A stretch of 64,000 bases of DNA from Arenicola marina (taxonomy: Eukaryota > Annelida > Polychaeta > Arenicolidae), in NCBI GenBank assembly GCA_964019135.1, contig OZ025248.1:33225670-33289669 (forward strand), read 5' to 3'. The notes below the pieces were generated by a model. It saw only the letters and a program-made list of their open reading frames with translations, did no database searches and was not told where the DNA came from. Made by a program: the position numbers and the translations under genes. Shown here one piece after another: positions 10,201 to 22,200 of this stretch (positions are counted from its first letter, which is position 1; every line of letters begins with the position of its first letter).

Positions 10201-13200
10201 CGGGAAGAGGGGGCGGGGGAGTTGAGAGGGCCAAAGTCGGGGTGCGGCTTATAATATGTAGTTTTCCGGAAATGGTTCTGGGTGCCTGCCAACCCAGTTT
10301 TGAGGCCAAAGTTGGGGTGCGGCTTCTAATATGTATGCGGCTTCAAATAGGCAGTTTACGGTACATCAAGCTTTTTTGTACTTTCAGGTGGTAGCAACCC
10401 CTTCCATCATCTGGAGAAGAGCACTGTCTTGCAAGATGCAAGAACTTTCAATGAGACTCCAATCAACCCGCGAAAATGCAGTCTCATTCTCACAAAGATC
10501 CTGTATCTTATTAACCAGGTATGATGTCTTTAAATGCAACTGTAAATGATTTTGTTAAGATTTTGGAAAGTCATTAGTCTGGTTCAGTTCTTTGGACATC
10601 ATTGCATTTCATGGAATCTTTTTTTGTGTATGTCCAGGGTGAGCACATTGGGACAACAGAAGCAACAGAGACCTTCTTTGCCATGACAAAGTTGTTCCAG
10701 TCGAAGGATATAACCTTGCGCAGGATGGTGTACCTTGGCATCAAGGAAATGGCTACCATTGCTGAAGATGTGATCATTGTGACAAGCAGTCTGACCAAGG
10801 ACATGACAGGCAAAGTATGCATATGGCTAAATTCGGGAATATAGCAAGCTTTGTGTTTTGCAAGGCCTTCTTTACCTCAAGATATCATGCCAAAAAGCCG
10901 GCCAATGTCATATGCTCATATGTCATATGTTGCTTTAGTTTTTCTAAAGCACTGCAGATCTTTGGATAAATCCAAAAAAAGATCCTAAACCATTCTGATT
11001 TTTAAACATTTGTTTGAGTCGGCAATAAGTTATAAAAAAAACTTTTCAGTTACTCGTCTTGAAGTGCTTTATCATGAAATAATCTAGCCTTTTGTATGTC
11101 AAGGTAATTACCCAATAATATACTAAAATTTCTATCTGCCAACTATTCTTGTTACTATTGTTTTTGCATTTGAACTATATTCACATTTCAGGAAGACCAA
11201 TTTCGGGGGCCAGCTATTCGTGCCCTGTGCACGATAACCGACGTGAGTAATGCAAATATTCCTGGAGTCCCTGACATTTTATTTGTAATACTCAATAAAT
11301 TATTAAGCCATTTTCCTATCTGTGGTTAATGATGTTCACTATATATTTGCGAGCAGTTCTCCAGAGATTTTTAATTTGTCACTAAAGCAGGGGTATCAGT
11401 ACAAGTTTCAAGGATTGTGAATGAAGAGTAAAAGGCCACAAATTCTTTCATCAACTGCAGTTGCAATGGTAAGCAAGATATGCCATATTAGGACTGCCTA
11501 TGGAGAATACCCAGAATGATTGAAGTAGTTGTGAAAGATTCTTGCTCATTCATACCGGTTTTGCAGAGCACTATGCTGCAGGGGATAGAGCGCTACATGA
11601 AGCAGGCCATTGTTGATAAAGTGCACCCTGTGTCAAGTGCGGCTCTGACCTCTTCCTTGGTAAGTCTTCCTAGTCTTTTCCTGAGGAGTTAATGATTTGC
11701 ACTGTTACTTTCAATCTTCTCGTACCCGGATCATTGTTTATGGTAATTTCATGTTCGATATTCAGTTTGGCAATGGTACCTTTAGGATGAATCAGGGGCC
11801 ACCATGGTGACTTGTGTGGCCTTGTCGAGTTAGGCCAGCCATTGCACCGTTCGGTGGTTCGCGCCGCATTGTGCGAATAAAAATTCCATTTATGTTTGGT
11901 TATCTATATACACAAGCATACCACTGTATCATTTATATCAATAGTAATAATAAATACATATTATGCCTTCAGCATCTGGCGCGACAAAGTCCTGACGTTG
12001 TGAAGAGATGGGTTAATGAGGCGCAGGAAGCAGTCAACAGCGACAATGTCATGGTCCAGGTAGGAAGCTATCGACTTCTATGTCATCTATGACCGTTCAC
12101 CCTAATGACATATGTAAAAGATGAGAAGGACCAGTGACACAATTCCATTACGAAGAGCCTTCTTACCTCAGTTGGTAAGCGAGCTGAGCTGCAGATCATG
12201 ATCATGCGTTCGCGCCCTGGCCCCTGCGCCTGAGGGGTGTAAGCCCCATTTCATTGTCTCGTTTAGTGTTATTGGACTCTTTTTGTATGTGGCTGCTTGC
12301 ATATTTCAGTACCATGCCCTGGGCCTGCTCTACCACATAAGGAAGTCTGACAAGCTCAGTGTCACCAAACTGGTGCAGAAGTTTGCCAGACACTCGCTTA
12401 AGTCTCCCTACGCCTACTGTCTCCTGGTAAGTCTGAATGGTTCTTCCCAAGACGTCACATGAAATTATGGCTTGAATATCTGAACCATGGTCTTATTTTT
12501 ACGCGATATGCCAAACTGTATAAAGTTACAGGTTCGGGTATGTAGTGGTATCAATAATAATGCATGCATATCTTGATAAATTATGTCCAACTAATGATCT
12601 GCAAACGCACAATGAATGATCTATGCAGGCGTTTGTAACTTTCTCTTTCTTTGTCAGATTCGCATAGCTTGCAAGCTGCTGGAAGAGGAAGATGCAGGGT
12701 ACGTAAAATTCTTAAAGAACCCATTCAGCAGTATCTATGCATCTCATTTATGGTCGCTTGAGTCTGAAACAGCTTATGAGTCCTGTCATGGTAACTCGTG
12801 TTAGTGTCTTAGTTGGTGATTTAATTGCTTGACGGATCGTGCTTTCGGCTGGATCTCTGCTATATCTTGAAATTCAATAGCAACGGCAAATATTTATTGC
12901 CATTAATGAATTTATGAGATCCTTGCACCCGTTCCGCGCAGACTTTAAGTTGAGCAAACAGTGACTTGCTTGGGTATTGTAGAACTGACAGTGCGATGTT
13001 TGAGTTCATCGAGAGCTGCCTGCGCCACAAGAGTGAGATGGTGATCTACGAGGCGGCCCACGCCATTGTGAACATGAAGCACACGACCGCCAAGGAGCTG
13101 GCCCCAGCCGTGTCCGTGCTCCAGCTGTTCTGTAGCTCTCCCAAACCCACCCTGAGGTTTGCTGCCGTCAGGACCCTGAATAAGGTACGCGGCTTATAAA

Positions 13201-16200
13201 CATAAGGCGACCAAGCCGCATGTTGCTCTTTGCAATCCGTCGGTAAGCATATGGCATTGGTTCGAATGGGAAATGTGTTTATATCAGTCTCCCTGTCCGA
13301 GCCTTTCGCACTAGAAGATGTGTCGTATGCATTTTCTCTCACAAACCTTAATCAAATTTCACCCTGGGAGTTGACAATCAAAAAGTTGTCTAAGTCTGAG
13401 ATTGCGGGATGGGTTTATCCCGAGCCTTGTGTCACAATCGGCCGCAGCCAAATAAGTGCGAGAATTGGTATTTCTGAACAATGTACGACACCTTAGGCCG
13501 ACATTTCTCATGTTATTTCGTTATCTGCAAAAAGTGATTTATCAACCAATACATCGTGCACGATCACGGCCCCTCACGCCTGGACCAGTGCAAACCAAAA
13601 TAACTTAAAGGAAAATAGTGGTTACTTGGTGGTACACGTTATGTGCATTCAATACCATACTTACGTTAGGGAAATGATGTCAAAGCGGCCAGTTCGAATC
13701 GTATGCCGGCGCGGTATTTTTTGCAAAGGCTAAGGGTGATTAACATGTGTTGGTTGATGGCTGCTTGCAGGTTGCCATGAAGCATCCGGCCGCAGTGACC
13801 GCCTGTAACATGGACCTCGAGAACCTCATCACCGACGTGAACAGAAGCATTGCCACGCTGGCCATCACCACCCTGCTTAAGGTAAGACCCCACAAAGACG
13901 CATGTCAACAGGAAGATTGCCACGCTGGCCATCACCACTCTGCTCAAGGTAAGATCCCACAAAGACACATGTCAACAGGAGCCTTGCCACGCTGGCCATC
14001 ACCACTCTGCTCAAGGTAAGATCCCACAAAGACACATGTCAACAGGAGCATTGCCACGCTGGCCATCACCACTCTGCTCAAGGTAAGATCCCACAAAGAC
14101 ACATGTCAACAGGAGCCTTGCCACGCTGGCCATCACCACTCTGCTCAAGGTAAGATCCCACAAAGACACATGTCAACAGGAGCCTTGCCACGCTGGCCAT
14201 CACCACTCTGCTCAAGGAAAGATCCCACAAAGACACATGTCAACAGGAGGATTGCCACGCTGGCCATCACCACTCTGCTCAAGGTAAGATCCCACAAAGA
14301 CCCATGTCAACAGGAGCCTTGCCACGCTGGCCATCACCACTCTGCTCAAGGTAAGATCCCACAAAGACACATGTCAACAGGAGCCTTGCCACGCTGGCCA
14401 TCACCACTCTGCTCAAGGTAAGATCCCACAAAGATACATGTCAACATGAGCCTTGCCACGCTGGCCATCACCACTCTGCTCAAGGTAAGATCCCACAAAG
14501 ACACATGTCAACAGGAGCCTTGCCACGCTGGCCATCACCACTCTGCTCAAGGCAAGATCCCACAAAGACACATGTCAACAGGAGCATTGCCACGCTGGCC
14601 ATCACCACTCTGCTCAAGGTAAGATCCCACAAAGACACATGTCAACAGGAGCCTTGCCACGCTGGCCATCACCACTCTGCTCAAGGTAAGATCCCACAAA
14701 GACACATGTCAACAGGAGCCTTGCCACGCTGGCCATCACCACTCTGCTCAAGGTAAGATCCCACAAAGACACATGTCAACAGGAGCATTGCCACGCTGGC
14801 CATCACCACTCTGCTCAAGGTAAGATCCCACAAAGACACATGTCAACAGGAGCCTTGCCACGCTGGCCATCACCACTCTGCTCAAGGTAAGATCCCACAA
14901 AGACACATGTCAACAGGAGCATTGCCACGCTGGCCATCACCACTCTGCTCAAGGTAAGATCCCACAAAGACACATGTCAACAGGAGCATTGCCACGCTGG
15001 CCATCACCACTCTGCTCAAGGTAAGATCCCACAAAGACACATGTCAACAGGAGCCTTGCCACGCTGGCCATCACCACTCTGCTCAAGGTAAGATCCCACA
15101 AAGACACATGTCAACAGGAGCCTTGCCACGCTGGCCATCACCACTCTGCTCAAGGTAAGATCCCACAAAGACACATGTCAACAGGAGCATTGCCACGCTG
15201 GCCATCACCACTCTGCTCAAGGTAAGATCCCACAAAGACACATGTCAACAGGAGCATTGCCACGCTGGCCATCACCACTCTGCTCAAGGTAAGATCCCAC
15301 AAAGACACATGTCAACAGGAGCCTTGCCACGCTGGCCATCACCACTCTGCTCAAGGTAAGATCCCACAAAGACACATGTCAACAGGAGCATTGCCACGCT
15401 GGCCATCACCACTCTGCTCAAGGTAAGATCCCACAAAGACACATGTCAACAGGAGCATTGCCACGCTGGCCATCACCACTCTGCTCAAGGTAAGATCCCA
15501 CAAAGACACATGTCAACAGGAGCCTTGCCACGCTGGCCATCACCACTCTGCTCAAGGTAAGATCCCACAAAGACACATGTCAACAGGAGCCTTGCCACGC
15601 TGGCCATCACCACTCTGCTCAAGGTAAGATCCCACAAAGACACATGTCAACAGGAGCCTTGCCACGCTGGCCATCACCACTCTGCTCAAGGTAAGATCCC
15701 ACAAAGACACATGTCAACAGGAGCCTTGCCACGCTGGCCATCACCACTCTGCTCAAGGTAAGATCCCACAAAGACACATGTCAACAGGAGCCTTGCCACG
15801 CTGGCCATCACCACTCTGCTCAAGGTAAGATCCCACAAAACGCCAACTCGCGACATATATCTTCCTTCTCCGGAAATTTAATATACCAACAAACTTTTCG
15901 GTTGTCGCCTAGCCTAACGTGTTACCGCCATCTTAATGTTGGGGTTAGTGACCTGGTGACGTGTGTCTCACCACTGATGGCCGCCATATTTTATCATACC
16001 TTACAGACTGGCAACGAGAGCAGCGTCGACCGCCTCATGAAGCAGATCTCATCCTTCATGTCAGAAATCTCGGATGAATTCAAGATCGTAGTTGTCCAGG
16101 CTATACGGTGAGTATTGCTGTAAAGTTCAGCGTCTGCCCGTAACTGCAAGAGCATTGTGTTAAACCCCTTACCAGAGTGTGCCACAGCTCATGACGCTGC

Positions 16201-19200
16201 ACCCGCATACTACCCGTGACGCCCTAATGTGGGAGAGGTTTCAGTCCAATGTCTTTTTCACTGTCACAGTTTTATGTTTTGCGATATGAGTGTTTCGAGT
16301 TCGTTGCGACTCAGATGGTAATTCCATTAGTTATATCTTTGAGAAATTTTCTGATATGTTCTGTTATTAACCCCTAAATACATGTATGTATTAAGCCGGT
16401 GGGCCCTAGTGTTTCTGCGCATGATCGACTGACCTGTACCCTGGTTGTGGCCGCAGGTCGCTGTGCCTCAAGTTCCCCAGGAAGCACGCCGTCATGATGA
16501 GCTTCCTGTCATCCATGCTGAGAGATGAGGTGACCAGTCGCGGCTTAGACATACCACTAATTATCGTCACCTCTGCCAAATGTGTCGAAATTGGACTACA
16601 TTTACCTATTGTATAATCCGCTCAGGCAGTGACATTTGGGAAAGCAATTACGATACGGTGATGGAGTAATTTAAAGTCGTTTGATAAATTATTTATGGTG
16701 AAACATAAATATCAGGCTATCCTTGGCCCCAGTTATTTATACTTTTATCATTACGCTGTCAGTTTTGCCTTCGTCACTATCTTTTACAAATTTTCGTACA
16801 TTATCAGCTGCTACTTAACTTGCATCATGCTACCAATAATGCAGTGTTTAGATTGCTCAAACCCATGCGCAATCCATCATTAGTAACCAAATCATGGAGT
16901 AGGTGAGTGAGACGGTTCTCTCTTATATATCGTCCAGGGAGGGTTCGAATACAAGAAGGCCATCGTGGACACGATCATCATCATTATTGAGGACAACCCC
17001 GAGGCCAAGGAGGCGGGCCTGGCCCACCTGTGCGAGTTCATCGAGGACTGCGAGCACACCGTGCTGGCCACACGTATCCTGCACCTGCTGGGTCGCGAGG
17101 GGCCGCGCACCCCGCAGCCCGCCAAGTACATCCGCTTCATCTACAACCGAGTCATCCTGGAGAACGCTGCCGTCAGGGCAGGTCAGTCTCCGTCCGGCCT
17201 AGAGCCTAGAGGCGTTTTGATTCTCGGCGTGCATGTTTATCTACCTTGGCGTAACGTTTAAACATGCCTGTTCGTCCTAGTCCCGCAAGCTCGTGGCTTA
17301 AAGTTTTTTTAAATTTTGTATATGTTTCTGCTCGTAATATATTTTGCATATTTGCTTGAGTGAGCATTATGATGGTTGGCTTAGCATGAAGATGTGATTA
17401 TAAATATGTGCGGCGTCTAAATATCAAATCATTGATTTCTCTGGACCACCTGTCTACGTGTGCAGTTCTTCACTGGATATGCCCGATGAGTGAGTGTTTG
17501 CGGTGTTAACCATTCTGTTGTCTGCTTCAGCGGCTGTGACGGCGCTGGCCAAGTTCGGTGCCCACTGCGAGGAGCTGGTTCATAGCATCAGCGTGCTGCT
17601 TGAAAGGTCAGTCAACGCATTTCGCTCCTAGTCAGTGAAAATGTGGTACGTTATCGCTCTCTACCGATCAGAAATCGCGTTTCGCTCTCTACCGATCAGA
17701 AATCGCGTATCGCGCTCTACCGATCATAACTCTTGTATCACTCCCCACCTCCGAACTCACGAATCGCTTGTTACTTGTAAGAGTGTGCTCTATGGTTTAG
17801 ATCCCACGCTGTACATTCTCCAATATCACGCTGTATATTCTCATAATTGACGGTGTTCTCAGGTCCCAGTTGGACACCGACGATGAGGTTCGTGACCGCG
17901 CCACCTTCTTTCTCAACATCCTCAACGAGAGGCAAAAGGCACTTAACTCTGCCTTCATCCTCAATGGTAAGCCTGCCGTCTTTATGTTACATACGGTGAA
18001 ATGCTCCTTCTGGCGGCTTCCAGACACTGGTTTAAATAGTGTGTTTCAAACGACCGTTTTTGGAGCGTTGTCTGTGGCGGTCTTGAGAGCCTAATAAAGT
18101 AGAGCAATTGCTGAATATTTCTGATACAGAGGATCCGTAATTATCTTGCCGCGGATTGGGGATTATTAGCGTGGCAATGCTCTTGTAGTAAATTCGCTTA
18201 CTAGCCCACATTGGTCGACGCATGCTGTACATAATGCATGCTGAATTGGAACTAAACTGTATCTTATAGCATCATGACTTATTGCCAGAAATCAAAGTTT
18301 GTATTAGAGACCTACCTTTAATACGGGAGTTGTATCTACAGGCCTACAGGTGAGTATCGTGGGTCTGGAACGCGCCTTGCACCAGTACACGATGGAGCCC
18401 AGCGAGCAGCCCTTCGACCTCAAGTCCGTACCTTTGGCCACACAGCCACTGCAGGACCAGAAACCAGGTGAGGCCGCGACTGACTTGTGTACGGTGTAGC
18501 AATGCACCTCTCTGCCATGTATTGCCTGCTATCTGCCAGGCGTAAGTCCCACTCAATCTCTCTGCTGGAGCATCCGTTACTCGGTGGGTAAGCGGGCTGA
18601 GCTGTAGATCATGGCTCTAGTTAGACTTTTAAATGCACTGTAGGGTCCTAATTGTTCTCCCTGTCTTTCTGCCACTACTTTAAATGCTCACGCATGTATG
18701 ACGTCGTTTAGTCTAGTTAGTTTGGTCTGTGTAACTGTTCATAGAGTATATACAGTGTGATTAATAGCTCACTTTAGGCAGTGTTATTAACCTGGTAGGT
18801 GTACGTGTAATATGTGTATGACGTCAGTTGTGTCTATACAGTGTGTATGACGTCAGTTGTGTCTATACAGTGTGTATGACGTCAGTTGTGTCTATACAGT
18901 GTGTATGACGTCAGTTGTGTCTATACAGTGTGTATGACGTCAGTTGTATCCATACAGTGTGTATGACGTCAGTTGTGTCTATACAGTCTGTATGACGTCA
19001 GTTGTATCCATACAGTGTGTATGACGTCGGTCGTATCCAAACAGTGTGTACGAAGTCAGTTGTATCCATGCAATATGTATGACGTCAGTTGACTTAATAC
19101 AGTGTGTATGACGTCAGTTGTATCCATACAGTGTGTATGACGTCCGTTACATCTATACAGTATGTATGACGTCAGTTGTATCTAAACAGTGTGTATGACG

Positions 19201-22200
19201 TCAGTTGTTTGTTCATGCAGCGTCCCGGCCCGGGGAGGCGGCGTCCGCCAAGCCCGAGAAGGAGAAGGTGGCCGCCTCACGCCAAGACGTCTACGCCGGT
19301 ATGTCGCCCAGCCCCACCAACCCCCACCCACCGCACACACCTTCTGTATATATCGTTATTAGGGGTGGATATTGTGTTCATCACGGAGAAGTATTTTTTA
19401 GATAATGGATACATAAACGATTACAGAGAGGAATGTTTTTAAAAATTAGCTAGTTTGTTCTTGATGATGTTAACAAAGGCATTAAAATACTCTATTTATT
19501 TAAGAAAGTAGATATTGTGATGCTAATGTGGTTGTTTACTCGTGGTGTGTTCTTAGAACAACTTGCTGGGGTGCCGGAGCTGGCTAACCTGGGTCCCCTG
19601 TTCAAGTCGTCGAGCATGCCGATAGAGCTGACCGAGTCAGAGACGGAGTATGTGGTTCGCTGCGTGAAACACACCTTCCCTAACCACATGGTGTTCCAGG
19701 TGAGTCACGCTCTGCTGCGATGAAACGTTCCAGTGTCTGGGAATTTTGTAACATTAATAATACACTAATAGTAATGAACAATATACTAGACGCATTCCGG
19801 CAACGAAACGGATCATATATGGGACCGGACTTTATAAGATTAATCTCTTCCGATGATTTTCCTTCCTGGTAAGATAAATACACGTTCCCATGCCTTATCG
19901 TTCTTGCAACTCTTGAAACAGATTAACAAGAATGGGATAAAAATTTAACGGTTCATGATACAGACTGATTGGTAGATACTTCAGTGTTAATAGATACTGG
20001 CTATCAGCCTAGGGAGCCAGTGACAGGCAAGGTAACTGACCGACTGATCCTCGAGTGACAGGCAAGGTAACTGACTGACTGATCCTCTAGTGACAGGCAA
20101 GGTAACTGACTGACTGATCCTCTAGTGACAGGCGAGGTAACTGACTGACTGATCCTCTAGTGGCTGGCAAGGTAACTGACTGACTGATCCTCTAGTGACA
20201 GGCAAGGTAACTGACTGACTGATCCTCTAGTGCTCTAGTGGCAGGCAAGGTAACTGACTGACTGATCCTCAAGTGACAGGCAAGGTAACTGACTGACTGA
20301 TCCTCTAGTGACAGGCAAGGTAACTGACTGACTGATCCTCTAGTGACAGGCAAGGTAACTGACTGACTGATCCTCTAGTGACAGGCAAGGTAACTGACTG
20401 ACTGATCCTCTAGTGACAGACAAGGTAACTGACTGACTGATCCTCTAGTGCTCTAGTGACAGGCAAGGTTACTGACTGACTGATCCTCTAGTGACAGGCA
20501 AGGTAACTGACTGACTGATCCTCTAGTGGCAGGCAAGGTAACTGACTGACATCCTCTAGTGACAGGCAAGGTAACTGACTGACTGATCCTCTAGTGACAG
20601 GCAAGGTAGCTGACTGACTGATCCTCTAGTGACAGGCAAGGTAGCTGACTGACTGATCCTCTAGTGACAGACAAGGTAACTGACTGACTGATCCTCTAGT
20701 GCTCTAGTGACAGGCAAGGTAACTGACTGACTGATCCTCTAGTGACAGGCCAGGTAACTGACTGACTGATCCTCTAGTGGCAGGCAAGGTAACTGACTGA
20801 CTGATCCTCTAGTGGCAGGCAAGGTAACTGACTGACTGATCCTCTAGTGCTCTAGTGACAGGCAAGGTAACTGTGACTGATCCTCTAGTGACAGGCAAGG
20901 TAACTGACTGACTGATCCTCTAGTGACAGGCAAGGTAACTGACTGACTGATCCTCTAGTGACAGGCAAGGGAACTGACTGACTGATCCTCTAGTGACAGG
21001 CACGGTAACTGACTGACTGATCCTCTAGTGACAGACAAGGTAACTGACTGACTGATCCTCTAGTGCTCTAGTGACAGGCAAGGTAACTGACTGACTGATC
21101 CTCTAGTGACAGGCAAGGTAACTGACTGACTGATCCTCTGTCTGTCGTCAGTTCGACTGCACGAACACGCTGAATGACCAGATTCTGGAGAACGTGACCG
21201 TCCATGTGGAGACCAGTGACGGGTTCGAGGTGGTTCGCAACATTCCGGCGGCCCGCCTGGCTTACGACAAGCCCGGCACCACCTACACCCTGATCCGAGT
21301 GCCCGACGACCCCACGCAAGGTGAGCACGTCGCTACAGCACACCCTGAATTATTAAGGCCTAAATTATTGTAGCAAGATCATTGCAGTGAAAGTAGAACC
21401 ACGCGCATATATACGCTCTTCTTATAAATATACCATTCAAAACAACAAAAGTGTTTTTCGAATACAAACCCTGCCTAATCGGCCAAAGGTGTATAATGAT
21501 ATATACACGCTCAAAGAAGTCACTTGCTAAACGATTCTTTGTGATCGTTTAGTTCTGGAGAGGTACGTGTTAGGCCCGAGGTCTTATAGCAGCTGTTGTC
21601 ATTAGGAATCCTTCGCCGTTGTTTACAGTGACCGGTACGTTTAGCTGTACGCTCAAGTTCAACGTCAAGGACTGTGACCCCAACACGGGAGAGGCGGACG
21701 AAGACGGCTACGAGGACGAATATGTGGTGAGTGGAAACCCCAAATTTCCACTCTGGTCAATGGCCTTCCGTCCCGCTCATAATATAAACAAAGCCCTGGT
21801 TAAGTTCATCACTTTAAGTCTCAGATTGGTGGTGAGGAACTCGCGATACTTAACATGGAGCAAATTACACCCAATGGTATCTATAAGCAATAATTAGTTT
21901 CACTTCATTTTTTTACGGAATTTCGGCGAGGCTTGTATTTGAGATGGTGCGGCGTTCCTTTGACCTTCAGCTGGAAGACGTGGAGGTGACGGTGGCTGAC
22001 CACGTGCAGCGTGTCATGAAGCCTAACTTTGCGGCCGCGTGGGAGGAAGTGGGCGAGCCGAACGAGCTGGAGGATACCTACGCTCTGTCCACCATGAAAA
22101 CCATGGAAGGTCGGTGTACATGTCAGCCCACAGCCTCGCTGTGGGCCACGTTATGTTTAGAATACAGACTGGATACCGGTATCACTTGCATCTTTGTATA

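Noticed and set aside
12160..12230. Possible tRNA gene
   Set aside because: Only the A-box half looks tRNA-like; no complete cloverleaf, and relatives in other introns indicate a SINE.
13747..14756. Plus-strand 83-90-codon frames with GHHHSAQG repeats
   Set aside because: Out-of-frame read-through of the 67-bp array.
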